Shown one piece after another: positions 7,319-16,900 of a stretch of 64,000 nucleotides of DNA. The notes under the pieces were generated by a model, which was not told where the DNA came from, ran no database searches, and worked only from the letters and a program-made list of their open reading frames with translations. This DNA is from Streptomyces sp. NBC_01446 (GTDB taxonomy: Bacteria > Actinomycetota > Actinomycetes > Streptomycetales > Streptomycetaceae). Made by a program: the position numbers and the translations under genes. The stretch is taken from the NCBI RefSeq assembly GCF_026340095.1, contig NZ_JAPEPO010000001.1:3440501-3504500 (forward strand), in the 5' to 3' direction. The stretch's first letter is position 1. Every line of letters starts with the position of its first letter.

Positions 7319-7744
7319 GTGGCGGCAGAACCCACGGTCGGCGCAGGTTCCACCCTCGAACTGGCGTTGCACGGGCCGGATCCGGGGCCCGAACTGGACG
7401 CCCTCCACGAGGCGCTGACGGCCGCGGGGGCCGCCAGCGTCGACCAGGTACGACTCACCGCGCCCTCCTCCGACCAGCGGGTCGCCGAGCTGGTCCAGGT
7501 CTGCACGCTGCTCGTCGGCGGGGCGGTGGACGTGGTGTCGATCGTCGAGGCCGTACGCGGCTGGCTCGCCGGGCGGCGGGAGGCGGCGGCGCGGCAGCCC
7601 GCCCCGGCCGGCGCGGACGACGTGGTCCCGTCCGTCGTCATCACCATCGGCGACCAGCGCCTCGAGATCACGTATCCGTCGGACCGCGCGCAGAGCGATG
7701 CCATCGCGCGCTTTCTGGACCTGCACCGGCAGGACGGGCGATGA
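7319..7744 (+). CDS. Effector-associated constant component (EACC1-like) protein
   Basis: This 141-aa protein shows the EACC1 pattern known from bacterial conflict systems: an N-terminal strand-helix unit (LELALHGPDPGPELDALHEAL), a central hydrophobic helix VDVVSIVEAVRGWLAGRR at about 75-92, and a C-terminal beta unit VVITIGDQRLEITYPSD ending in a helix. EACC1 proteins are small invariant partners encoded next to variable effectors, often peptidases; their biochemical role is unknown. GTG at 7319 follows GGAGG. The stop overlaps the CHAT start in an ATGA, so the two are translationally coupled. A TAGATT at 7283-7288 could be a -10 element, with a weak -35. Confidence 0.7.
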   Translation: MAAEPTVGAGSTLELALHGPDPGPELDALHEALTAAGAASVDQVRLTAPSSDQRVAELVQVCTLLVGGAVDVVSIVEAVRGWLAGRREAAARQPAPAGADDVVPSVVITIGDQRLEITYPSDRAQSDAIARFLDLHRQDGR

Positions 7745-9804
7745 CCACCCTCGACGTACGCACCTCGGCGCACGGCCCGGGGCGCACCCAGTACGCGTAC
7801 GGGCTGAAGTCCGGTGGCGGGTCCGTGGTGGGGCCGCTGGAGCAGGAACACACCGTCGATGTCAGCCAGGACCTGGTCAAGGACCTGTGCAAGGACATCG
7901 ACGAGGCGCTCAAGGACGCCCGTGACGACGATCCGACGCTGGGCAGAGTGCTCAGACAGAAGGGAAGGCTCCTCTTCAACTCGCTCTTTCCGCGCGCCGG
8001 TTCGGGCGAGATGGTGCGCCAGCTGAAGGAGTCGACGGGATCGCTCCTGGTCAGCACGAACGAGTCCCTGGTGCCGTGGGAGCTGCTGCACGACGGGGAG
8101 AGCTTCCTCGGCCTCGTGCACGAGCTCGGCCGCCGGTCCGTCGTCAGCAGACCGGTGGTGGGCGGGCGCGAGTGCACACAGGTGCGGCGGGCGCTGATCG
8201 TCGGGGACACCCTGGGGGATCTGCCGTCGGCCCGTGAGGAGGCCGAGCGGATCAGCGCCTGGCTGGAGGGGCACGGCGTCGCGTGCACCGTCCTCATCGG
8301 GCGGGACGCGACCCTGGTCCGGGTGATCCAGGAGCTGGCCGAGGACGAGGAGCCGTACGACCTCTTCCACTACTCGGGGCATGTGTCCGGGGCCTCCGGG
8401 GCCGCCGGGCTCATGGTGCACAACCGGAAGCTGATCGACATGGACGCCCTCCAGCCCCTGGCCGGGCTCGGGGCGCCCCCCGTCGTCTTCATCAACGGCT
8501 GCGCGTCCGCCGACCCCGCGCTCGAACCGGCCTCGCGTGCGCTCGCCGAGGCCTCGCTCACCATGAGCGCCTGCATGTCCTTCATGGTCATGGGGGCCAA
8601 GACTGTGGTCGGTACCCGGACACCGGTCGGGGACGCGAGCGCGCTGCGCTTCGCCGAGGCCTTCTACGGCCAGCTCCAGGAGCAGATCACGGCCGGGGCC
8701 GCGATGCGGCAGGCGCGGGCCGATCTGGAGCAGCGGGCGGACTGGGCCTGGGCGTCGTTCGTGCTCTACGGGGATCCCGAGGTGCGGATCTCCACCGCGG
8801 CCGAGCACGCCCCACCGCCGCCCACCGCGCCGGAGCGGCCCGAGTTCACCCCCGAGGCCGCCGAACTCCTGCGCAGAACGAGGGAGTTCGCCGCCGTGCG
8901 CGGTCTGGTCACCTCCGTCGATCTACTGATGGCCCTGCTCGAGGACGAGGCGGTACGGGAACGGGCCGCCGCGCGGATCGGGGCCCAGCGCATGGATCTG
9001 CTGGCCAAGGTGCTGCGCGAGATGCAGGGGCAGACACCGCGCGGGAGCGGGACCCACGCCGGGTCGAGCAGCGCGTCGCTCACCGCGGTGAACGGGCACC
9101 GGCCGCGGATCGGGCTGTCCGGCACCGTGACCCGGGTCCTCGACGGGGCCGAGGCGCGGGCCCAGGAGGCCGGGCGGGACATCGGCGTCGACGACATCTC
9201 CCTGGCGTTCCTCGCGACGGGCGGCGGGAGCTGCGCCGAGCTGTTGCAGCTCATCGGGGTCGCACCCGAGCGGCTGCTGCTGCCGCACTCGGACGCGCCC
9301 GCGCAGGGCGACGACGAGCGCGTGGACATCGGGGCGCTCGACCCGCGTGCGGCCGCCGCCGTGCAGTGCGCTCGGCTGCTCGCCTCGGTGCAGCGCAAGA
9401 AGATCAGCACGTACATGATGCTGCGCGCGTTCGGGGTCGTCGGGAGTGAGGCGCTGCGCGGGGCGCTCACCGCGCAGGGCGAGGACGGCGCGGCCGCGTT
9501 CCGGAAGCTGGCCGGGCTCGGGAATCCCAAGCCGAGGGAGTTCTCCTCGCGGACGTTGTCCAAGGTGCAGGAGGCCTGCCGGGACGCGCAGGAGCCCGTC
9601 GACGAGCAGACGCTGCTGATAGCGATGCTCACCGACGAGGACTCCACGGCGCGGACGATGCTGCGGCGCCTGGGGGTGGCGCCGGAGCTGGTCATTCAGT
9701 CGTTGCAGGCTCCTTCTCCGGAGGCTTCGGCGGCTCCGACGGCTCCGGATTCTGCGGATTCCGCGGGGGCGTCGAAGACTCCGCGGGCTCCGGACTCTCC
9801 GTAA
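7741..9804 (+). CDS. CHAT-domain protease with Clp-N-like repeats
   Basis: This 687-aa cytosolic protein has an N-terminal CHAT peptidase of clan CD (caspase/separase-like). After a VPWELLHDG segment, the catalytic His214 lies in FHYSGH and the catalytic Cys254 in FINGCASAD, so the dyad is intact. After a Pro-rich linker (357-368) the C-terminal half carries about four helical units resembling Clp N-domain (R-domain) half-repeats near 369-430, 460-515, 535-595 and 605-660, e.g. DISLAFLATGGG and TLLIAMLTDEDSTART. Clp-N repeats are normally found on ClpA/B/C; fused to a CHAT protease they suggest docking to the same substrates or partners as the AAA+ protein at 19975-23016. The 3' end overlaps the converging zinc-ribbon gene by 113 nt. 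The tail is Ala/Pro/Ser-rich. Confidence 0.87.
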   Translation: MTTLDVRTSAHGPGRTQYAYGLKSGGGSVVGPLEQEHTVDVSQDLVKDLCKDIDEALKDARDDDPTLGRVLRQKGRLLFNSLFPRAGSGEMVRQLKESTGSLLVSTNESLVPWELLHDGESFLGLVHELGRRSVVSRPVVGGRECTQVRRALIVGDTLGDLPSAREEAERISAWLEGHGVACTVLIGRDATLVRVIQELAEDEEPYDLFHYSGHVSGASGAAGLMVHNRKLIDMDALQPLAGLGAPPVVFINGCASADPALEPASRALAEASLTMSACMSFMVMGAKTVVGTRTPVGDASALRFAEAFYGQLQEQITAGAAMRQARADLEQRADWAWASFVLYGDPEVRISTAAEHAPPPPTAPERPEFTPEAAELLRRTREFAAVRGLVTSVDLLMALLEDEAVRERAAARIGAQRMDLLAKVLREMQGQTPRGSGTHAGSSSASLTAVNGHRPRIGLSGTVTRVLDGAEARAQEAGRDIGVDDISLAFLATGGGSCAELLQLIGVAPERLLLPHSDAPAQGDDERVDIGALDPRAAAAVQCARLLASVQRKKISTYMMLRAFGVVGSEALRGALTAQGEDGAAAFRKLAGLGNPKPREFSSRTLSKVQEACRDAQEPVDEQTLLIAMLTDEDSTARTMLRRLGVAPELVIQSLQAPSPEASAAPTAPDSADSAGASKTPRAPDSP

Positions 9805-10174
9805 CCCGGGAGTCCAGGTGGGCCAGGCCCTTCAGCGCCGTCGCGTCGTTCGGGCGGCGGGTGAGGACCTGGTGCCATTGGTCGCGGGCCTCCTCCGGGT
9901 CGTCCAGGAGGAGGCAGGCCAGCGCGAGGGCGCTGCGGGCCTCGGCGTCACCGGGGCACCAGTGGACGACGGCGGCGAAGTGGTCGCGTGCGGTGGCCGT
10001 GCGGCCGGATCTGGCCGCCTCGAGACCCGAGTTGAAGAGCTTCGCCGGGTGGGCCCTCAGGCGCGCCCACGCGCGCAGCGGGGTGGCGCAGGACCGGCAG
10101 GTCTCCGCCGTCGCGCTGTTGACGGCCCGGCAGCGCGGCAGGGGGCAGGCCAGCCGGCCCGGGTCCGACGTCAC
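9692..10174 (-). CDS. Zinc-ribbon plus TPR protein
   Basis: This 160-aa protein has an N-terminal four-Cys ribbon (Cys10, Cys15, Cys26, Cys29; ACPLPRC...CRSCATPL), two TPR-like helical pairs at roughly 48-115 (ARDHFAAVVHWCPGDAEARSALALACL, ARDQWHQVLTRRPNDATALKGL) and a Pro/Glu-rich disordered tail. It is the last gene of the minus-strand chaperone operon and overlaps the Hsp70 stop region by 4 nt. The last 113 nt are shared antisense with the CHAT gene, both encoding low-complexity tails. J-protein-like zinc ribbons bind clients and TPRs often bind Hsp70, so a co-chaperone or adaptor role is inferred. Confidence 0.8.
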   Translation of the reverse strand: MTSDPGRLACPLPRCRAVNSATAETCRSCATPLRAWARLRAHPAKLFNSGLEAARSGRTATARDHFAAVVHWCPGDAEARSALALACLLLDDPEEARDQWHQVLTRRPNDATALKGLAHLDSRVTESPEPAESSTPPRNPQNPEPSEPPKPPEKEPATTE

Positions 10175-12798
10175 CAGTTCCCCCCTGCGGACCGGTTCCC
10201 GGGGTTGTCGACCGGGATGCCGACGGCCTCGGCCCGTTCGGTGAGCAGGATCTGGCCGAGCTGACGCAGCCGTGCGACCAGCTTGCCCGCGTCCTGGCCC
10301 GCCTGCTCCGGGTTCGTGGCGAGGAGGGGCACGAGCTGCTCCAGCCGGTTCCTGACGTCGGTCAGGTCGCGTTCCTCCGCGGTCCTGCCGGTGGCCACGG
10401 CGACGCGGCTCAGTTCCTCCGCCCGCTGGAACCCGAAGCGCAGCAGGCCCTCGGCGCGCTCCTGCGGGGAGAGTTCCCCGCCCGAGGCGGAGCGCAGCAG
10501 CCCCCTCAGGTAGGTGAAGTGGCCCTGCAGCTGGGCGATCGCCTCGCCGTACCTGCGCTGGTCACCGGCGGCGTGGGCGCGTTCGCCCTCGGCGCGCTGG
10601 GCCTCGATCGCGCGGATCACCTCGGGCGCGTCGAAAGGCTTGTCGCCCGCCGGTCCCGACTCGGAGAGATGGGCGTGCAGCCGCAGGCAGTCGTCGACCA
10701 GGGCGTCGAACTCCCGCTTGGGCGGCTGGAGTTCCTGGTCGGCCTCGCCCAGGACGGCCACGATCTCCTCCAGCTCGCGGAACTCGTGCACCGCCGCCGC
10801 CACGTCGCCCCGGTCGCGGGCCTCCTCGAAGGCGCGGCGTGCCTTGGTCCACTTGGCGCGGACCACGGTCTGCGGGCCCGTCGCGAGATAGCCGACGTTC
10901 TCCTCGAAGCGGTGGTAGAGCTCCTCGACCACGGACGCGTCGGGCATCGGCGGGTCGACCGGCACTTCGAGCAGGGCGTCGAAGGTGGTGTCCTCGCCGA
11001 TCGAGCCGCGGACGGTGATGGACGCGTCCTCCTGCATGGCCACGTTCATCCGGATCGCCGTTCCCCGCGGCGTCGACGAGGGGACCACGACCTTGATCAC
11101 CTGGATCGGTACGGCCTGCTGGAACAGCCGCAGTTCGACCTGCTCCCGGCCGGGGTGCCCGAAGTCGAAGTCGGCCTCGAAGGGCAGCTGCTGCATGGCC
11201 GGGATCAGCTCGCGGCGGCCGGTGCGCCCGTCGCCCAGGTCCACCTCCAGGAGGACCGACTTGGCCGTGATGGCCGCTCCTCCCCCGCCGCCGCCCGGCC
11301 GCGCGCTGTGGGCGAGCGCGCGGCCGGCCGTGGCGACCACGTCGCCCTCGGCGTCGTACACCTCGAAGGTGAGCAGGCTCTCCGCGTCCGGCTGCACCGG
11401 GACCTGGGTGAAGGCGAAGGCGCCCTCCTCGGAGAGGTCCGCCTCGTCCTCGAAGCCGGTGGTGGTGAGGTGGACACGGCCGCCGGAGAGGTCGAGGCCG
11501 TCGGCGAGCGCCTGGACGGTGCCGCCGACGTGGGTGGCCTCGGAGCCCGTGGCGGCGAAGCCGTGGAACGAGACGCGTACGGTACGGGCCTCGTCGTAGA
11601 CGGCGAGGCCGCCGACGGCCGCCGCGCGCACCGCGGCGCCCAGCGCGACGGCCGTGTCGGCGTGCTCGACGACCGGCGCCTCGCAGGCCGCGCGGACCTG
11701 GCGCTCGGAGCCGGGCGCGGGGTTCGCGCAGAGTTCCTGCGTCACCATCTCCCTGACCAGCGGCATATGGGTCGAGCCGCCCGCCAGGATGATGTGGTCG
11801 ACGTCGGCGAGTGTGATGCCGGCCCGCTCCCCGGCGCGCCGCAGGGCCTCGTCGCAGTAGGCGAAGGTCCGCTCGATCAACGGGCGGGCGATGTCGTCCA
11901 GTTCGGGCCGCTCCAGGAGTGCGTCGATGACGACCGGCCGCTTCTCCTGGTCGGTGAGGCGCCCGGTGTCGCGGAGCATGTAGTCGGGCTGGTCCGTGAG
12001 CGCCTTCTTCGCGCCCTCCGCGAGGATCTTCAGCTGGCTGAAGCGGAGCCGGTCCTCGGGGTCGTTCTCGGGGTCGAGGTCGAGGGCGTAGCCGTCCGCC
12101 TGGAGCATCTTCTGGAGGTGCCGGGCGAAGGCCTCGTCGATGTCGTCGCCGCCCAGGCGGTTGTTGCCGCTGATGCCGAGCACCTCGAAGGTGCCCTCCG
12201 TGCAGCGCAGGACGCTGACGTCGAAGGTGCCGCCGCCGAGGTCGTACACGAGGAAGGTGCCGTTACGGGTGGTGGTGCGCCAGCAGTAGTGGCTGGCGGC
12301 GGCGGTCGGCTCGTGGAGCAGGCCGAGGACTTCGAGCCCGGCCTGCTCGGCGGCCTTGCGGGTCGCGTCGATCTGCGGCTGGTCGAAGTAGGCCGGCACG
12401 GTCACCACGGCCCGGTCGACGATCCAGCGGACGTCCGGGCTGTCGAACGCCGCCACGTCCGTCTCGATCCGGCGCTTCATCTCGGCCAGGATCGCGGCCG
12501 AGACCTGCGCCGGGGTGTACTCCTCGCCGGCCAGGTCGACGGTGGTACGGCTGCCCATCAGGCGTTTCACCGAGGTGACCGGCTCCGGGGTGCTGCCCTT
12601 GCGGGCGAACGCCTTGCGGCCCACGACCAGTTCGCCGCCGGCCGGGCTGCGCCAGACGCAGCTGGGCGTCGTGTACGACTTCGAGACCGGATCACGGTGG
12701 ATCACGATGTCGCTGTCGGAGGGGTTCATCACGGCTACGGCGCTGTTGGTCGTGCCGAGGTCGATGCCTACGGCCTTGCTGACGATCTGCTGGCTCAT
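10171..12798 (-). CDS. Hsp70/DnaK-family chaperone with long helical C-terminus
   Basis: This 875-aa protein has a complete Hsp70 nucleotide-binding domain: phosphate-1 motif AVGIDLGTTNSAVAV at 9-23, AVVTVPAYFDQPQ, LLHEPTAAA, phosphate-2 VYDLGGGTFDVSV and adenosine motif ILAGGSTHMPLV. The beta-sandwich part diverges from DnaK and is followed by a roughly 250-residue Glu/Arg-rich helical region unlike the DnaK lid; there is no EEVD-like tail. At 875 aa it is far longer than housekeeping DnaK (about 610-640), so it is an orphan paralogue. It lies downstream of a GrpE-like and a J-like gene, which makes a dedicated K-J-E set. The helical extension may dock the TPR protein or kinase (inference). 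Confidence 0.92.
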   Translation of the reverse strand: MSQQIVSKAVGIDLGTTNSAVAVMNPSDSDIVIHRDPVSKSYTTPSCVWRSPAGGELVVGRKAFARKGSTPEPVTSVKRLMGSRTTVDLAGEEYTPAQVSAAILAEMKRRIETDVAAFDSPDVRWIVDRAVVTVPAYFDQPQIDATRKAAEQAGLEVLGLLHEPTAAASHYCWRTTTRNGTFLVYDLGGGTFDVSVLRCTEGTFEVLGISGNNRLGGDDIDEAFARHLQKMLQADGYALDLDPENDPEDRLRFSQLKILAEGAKKALTDQPDYMLRDTGRLTDQEKRPVVIDALLERPELDDIARPLIERTFAYCDEALRRAGERAGITLADVDHIILAGGSTHMPLVREMVTQELCANPAPGSERQVRAACEAPVVEHADTAVALGAAVRAAAVGGLAVYDEARTVRVSFHGFAATGSEATHVGGTVQALADGLDLSGGRVHLTTTGFEDEADLSEEGAFAFTQVPVQPDAESLLTFEVYDAEGDVVATAGRALAHSARPGGGGGGAAITAKSVLLEVDLGDGRTGRRELIPAMQQLPFEADFDFGHPGREQVELRLFQQAVPIQVIKVVVPSSTPRGTAIRMNVAMQEDASITVRGSIGEDTTFDALLEVPVDPPMPDASVVEELYHRFEENVGYLATGPQTVVRAKWTKARRAFEEARDRGDVAAAVHEFRELEEIVAVLGEADQELQPPKREFDALVDDCLRLHAHLSESGPAGDKPFDAPEVIRAIEAQRAEGERAHAAGDQRRYGEAIAQLQGHFTYLRGLLRSASGGELSPQERAEGLLRFGFQRAEELSRVAVATGRTAEERDLTDVRNRLEQLVPLLATNPEQAGQDAGKLVARLRQLGQILLTERAEAVGIPVDNPGNRSAGGNW

Positions 12799-12830
12799 GT
12801 GGGGTGACCGCTCCTTCTTGGCCTGCTCGT

Positions 12831-13481
12831 TCAGGTGTCCGTGGGTGCAGGTGTCTGTCCCGGCGGCGGCATCTCGGTGTCGGGATCGGGCTTCACCTGG
12901 GGATCCGGCTCGGGGGGAGCCTCGGGCTCGGGTTCGGGCTTGGGGGCGGGGGTGGGGGCGGGTGCGGGGGCGCCCATGACGACCTGGGCGAAGCGCACCA
13001 CGGCGCCGTCGTGGAACACCGCGTACTCGTTCGTCTCGGCCACGACCTCGGCGTCGAACTCCGGGCTCTGCAGCCAGTGCACCGGATCCGCCCAGTCCAG
13101 GACCTCGTCGGCGGTCAGGCCCTTCGGGTCACGCACCTCCACGCCGGCGCCGCGCAGCACGTCGAGCATCCGGTCCTTCACGTTCTTCAGCTCACGGTGC
13201 CTGAGCTCTTCGTCCACGGCCTCGCGCGGCTCCCCCGCCCTGTTGACCTGTTGCTCCAACGTGCCGATGAGCATGGCCAGTTCGAAGAGCGTGGCGTGCA
13301 CGCGCGTCGCGGCCGACGCGGAGGCGCCGCGGGCAGCGGCCAGCTCCTCGTGGCGGCGCTGCAGTACGCCGGCCAGCTCGGCCTCCGGCGCGGTGGTCGC
13401 GCCGTGGACCTCGGGGACGGGGCGCTCGGCGAAGTTCTCCCAGCCGGGCCGCTCGGCGCCGGGCTCATCCGAAGAGGACAT
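12831..13481 (-). CDS. GrpE-like nucleotide-exchange protein (divergent)
   Basis: This 216-aa protein has a helical N-terminal half with LQRRHEELAAARG and an ELAMLIGTLEQQV helix, then a small beta region (EVVAETNEYAVFHDGAVVRFAQVVMG) that recalls the GrpE head, where a ...G.LLRPA.V.V strand pattern contacts Hsp70. The last 50 residues are a Pro-Glu-Pro tail (APAPTPAPKPEPEPE). I set the start at ATG 13481 (MSSSDEPGAER); a longer reading to 13517 lies inside the upstream gene. It sits between the J-like and Hsp70 genes and overlaps the former by 17 nt. The GrpE assignment rests on these patterns and context, not on clear homology. Confidence 0.6.
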   Translation of the reverse strand: MSSSDEPGAERPGWENFAERPVPEVHGATTAPEAELAGVLQRRHEELAAARGASASAATRVHATLFELAMLIGTLEQQVNRAGEPREAVDEELRHRELKNVKDRMLDVLRGAGVEVRDPKGLTADEVLDWADPVHWLQSPEFDAEVVAETNEYAVFHDGAVVRFAQVVMGAPAPAPTPAPKPEPEPEAPPEPDPQVKPDPDTEMPPPGQTPAPTDT

Positions 13482-13926
13482 CGCGCACTTCCAGTTCCGG
13501 TTCCTCGTCCTGGGCACGGGCTGCCGCAGGGACCGTGAGCAGGGCGTCGTCCGCCCCCGCGACGGGCGCCGCCGCGAGGGCGCGGACGGTGCGGCGCAGC
13601 GCCTCCGGCAGGTCGAAGTCCTCGGGCCGCAGGTTCTGGCCCCCGAGGTCCGCCGGGTAGGTGCGGTGAGCGCGGGCGAACGCGTCCCACCGGCGGTCCC
13701 GGTAGTCGGTGCCCGGCGGCTCGGTCACCTCGTACCGCAGCCGGGCCCGCGGGTTGCGGATCAGTTCCCGCATCGCCCAGTCGTAGAGGTCGCGGTCCTG
13801 GGCGGTGGACGCGGTCTGGATGCCTTCCTCGGCGCGTTCCACGATGTGCGCCTCGGTGGCGTCGACGGGGAGTCCGAGTACGTGGAAGGGGTTGGGCCGA
13901 CGGTTCGCCGACGGCAGTGTCGTCAT
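13465..13926 (-). CDS. J-domain-like protein lacking HPD
   Basis: The 153-aa protein opens with a J-domain-like fold: NPFHVLGLPVDATEAHIVERAEE (helices I-II) and YDWAMRELIRNPRARLRYEV (helix III, the usual ...LSDPxKRxxYD position). Between them, where canonical J-proteins carry HPD, the sequence is TASTAQDRD, so the ATPase-stimulating tripeptide is missing. The rest is acidic, ends VRDVLFG, and has no Gly/Phe or zinc region. It overlaps the TPR gene start/stop by 4 nt. It probably tethers or regulates the adjacent Hsp70 rather than stimulating it classically (inference). Confidence 0.65.
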   Translation of the reverse strand: MTTLPSANRRPNPFHVLGLPVDATEAHIVERAEEGIQTASTAQDRDLYDWAMRELIRNPRARLRYEVTEPPGTDYRDRRWDAFARAHRTYPADLGGQNLRPEDFDLPEALRRTVRALAAAPVAGADDALLTVPAAARAQDEEPELEVRDVLFG

Positions 13927-16900
13927 GGGCGCAGCCTTCGCAGGAGGTCTTCGATACGGGTGATGTTGTCCCGGGTGGCGGCTTCCGGGGCGATCCGCTC
14001 CGCCCGCCGCAACAGGTTGATGGCCGCCTGCAGTTCACCCTCCACGGCGTTCGGGCCGATGCGGACGGAGCGTTCGAGGTTGCTGAGCGCGGCGTTGCTC
14101 ATGGCCACCGCACGGTTGTTCATCCCGGTGGCCACCGCGCGCAGCGCCTTGGCGGCCTCTTCGCGCATCTTGGGGTCGTCGCCGGCGGCCGCGATGCGCT
14201 CCGCGTCGCGCACCGAGCGCTCCGCCTCGTCGAGCCGCTCGGCTTCCAGCAGGACGTAGCCGTGGTTGATCAGGGTGCTGGTGCGGAGCCGGTCGAGGGT
14301 CTTCTTGGTCGCGTCGGTCCTCGGGACGCGGTCGAGTTCGGCGAGGGCCTTGGGGTAGCGGCGCGCCTTGATGTGGTCGAGGGCGGCGCTGAACAGCGCG
14401 TCCTGGCGGTACTGCTCCAGGAGTTGCGACGCGTTGGTGTTGGCCGGGTTCCACTCCTTGGCCAGTTCGAAGTAGGCGATGGCCTTGCCGGTGTCCCGGT
14501 CGAGGAGGCCGCGGTCCACGTAGTGGGCGGCGAGCAACTGGTTCTCGCGCAGGTGCGGGCGTCCCTTCACGGCGCCCTGGGCGAGCAGTTCCGCGTACCG
14601 CACGGCCTTGGTCACGACGGTGCGCATGTGGTCCCGGTCGCCCGTCTGGTAGAGGCAGTTCTGCCACTCGTTGTGCCAGGCGACGACGGTGCACAGGACG
14701 TTCCTGGGTGCGAAGCCGTGGTCGATGGCGTTCGCCAGGCTGCTGATGCCCTCTTCGTAGTCCTTGTCGATGCCGTCCGGCAGGGCGCGGACCCGCTCGG
14801 GTTCGTCGATGCGCTTCTCGGCCGCGCGCACCAGGTCGGTCGACCAGTCGTCGAGCAGGGCGCCCGCGCGGTCCGACACGGCGGCGAAGAGGTCCTCGTC
14901 GACGCCCGGCAGCACCCCGGCCAGGGGCCCCTCGGCCAGCAGGGTCCGGGTGACATGGGTGCCCTGGCGCAGGGCGGTCAGGCAGTTCAGATGGAGGCGG
15001 GCGTGTTCCTCGCGGTGCTCGGCGAGGGCCCGCGCGCCGTGGCTGTGGTGCAGGGTCAGGAGCTCCTCGGTCAGGGAGGTGCGCAGATACTCGCCGTCGG
15101 GGCCGGTCGCCGCGTCGGCGCCGAGGATTCCCGCGTCGTCGGACCTTGAGCGGTCGGCGAACGCCTCCCAGAATCCTGGGTGGCACAGCAGCAGGACCCA
15201 CAGGACGGTCGCGGTGACCAGGTCCTCGTCGGCGGCTCCGGTGCGGGTCAGCTTCGCCAGGGCCTCTTCGCGGTAGACCACGGCCATCGAGTGCAGTACG
15301 GGGATGTCGTTACGGGCGGCCCTGCGCGCGAAGAACCGCGTCAACTCCCGCTCTATGGCGCCCGCCTGGTCCGCCGCGAGCGCCTGCCACACCGGGTGCC
15401 CGGCCATCGCGGCCTCCACGGCCGGGAGCCTGCCGGGGCGTTCCCAGGTCTGGGCCGCGTCCGGGAAGAGGTGGCTGAGGAGGGCGTCGGAGCGGTCGCT
15501 GCGCTCCAGGTCGGCGCGGTGCCGGTGAGCCGGGTGCTCCCCGGGGAGATGACCGGCGGCCCGGCCCAGGAGTTCCAGGGCCCGTGCGGGGTCGCCGTCC
15601 GCCTTGGCGGCCACCGCCCGGTGGCACAGGTACTTCCCGTACTCGGCGGCGGCCGTGTCCGCGTCGGGATCGCTGTTCAGGGCGTGCCGCCACAGCCTGT
15701 CGGCGACTTCGTGGTCCCCGACGGCGGCGGCGCACCGGGCGAGGGTGACGGCATCGAAAGGTACGAGACCGTCCGCTTCCGGTGAGTCTTCGGTGAGGCG
15801 GTCCGCCAGACGGCGTACGACCTCCGCAAGGGCCTGGGCGCGGCCGTCCCGCCTCCTGGCGCGGGCCACCCTGGCGCAGAGCGCGGGCAGGGTCGCGGCC
15901 ACGTCGACCAGGCCGGTCAGGTCGTGATCGCGCAGGGCCAGGGTGAGCGCCTCGGCGGCCTTCGCGCGCTGGGCCGGGAGGTGACCGGCCGCCTGGACGA
16001 CGAGGAGCGGGGCGGGCAGGGCGGGGTTGCCGCCGACGGACGGCAGCTCGGCGGGCGGCTTGCCTTCGAGGGCCTGGGCGAGAAAGGCGACGACCTGTGC
16101 GGCGGCGCGATGAGCCTCTTCGATGCCGCCTGCGCCGTCGGCGCCCTCCGCGCCCTCATCCTGCACGTCGCCCTCCGTGCCGCCCTCCTGTACGTCGCCC
16201 TCCGTGCCCCCGTCCTGTACGTCGCCGCCCACAGCCCGTAGCAGCCGGACCGCATGCGCCCTGTCACCGGCTTCGAGCGCGGCCGCCGCGAGGGGCAGGG
16301 CCAGCAGCGAGTCGTCCCTGACCTCGGCCGCGGCGTCCGTGTCAGCGTCCGTATCCGTATCCGTATCCGTATCCGTATCCGTGGCCTTGGCCGTCTCGTC
16401 GTGCGGCCCGGCAAGCGAGGCGGCACGACGGGCCTCGCGCGCCACCACCGGCAGCGGCCAGGCCTCCGCGAGGACACCGAGCGCCCCGGCCAACTCGTTC
16501 CGTACAGCGGGTTCTTCGCCCAGCAGGCAGGCCCGCCCCAGAGCCCTGGCGAGCACCTCCACGGCACGCGCGTCGCCCACATCAGCGGCGGTCGGCCCAT
16601 CGGCCTCCCCCGCCCACCCCACCAGCGCCTCCGCCAGGACGGGCTCCGCCCCGCGCGGCTCCACCAGCAGCTGGCCAACGCCGAGCAGCCAGGCCGTACG
16701 GGGGTGGTGGCGGACGATGCGCCACGGTGCGGCGCCCGTACCGTCGGCGGGCCGTGCCGCGCGTTCGGCGAGGAGGCGGGCCGCGCGGGCGAGGCGTCCG
16801 GCGTCGGCGGGGACGGGCGGGAGGGCGCCGGGCCCGGTGACCTGCGCGTCGATGAGCCGCGCCGCCGCCCACCCGGCGCGCTGCACGGCCCGGTCGGCGT

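Noticed and set aside
10519..12807. Plus-strand open frame of 762 codons opposite the Hsp70 gene
   Set aside because: It is antisense to a gene with clear Hsp70 motifs, rich in Arg/Gly/Val/Asp, with no recognisable domain. Long antisense frames are expected at this GC content.
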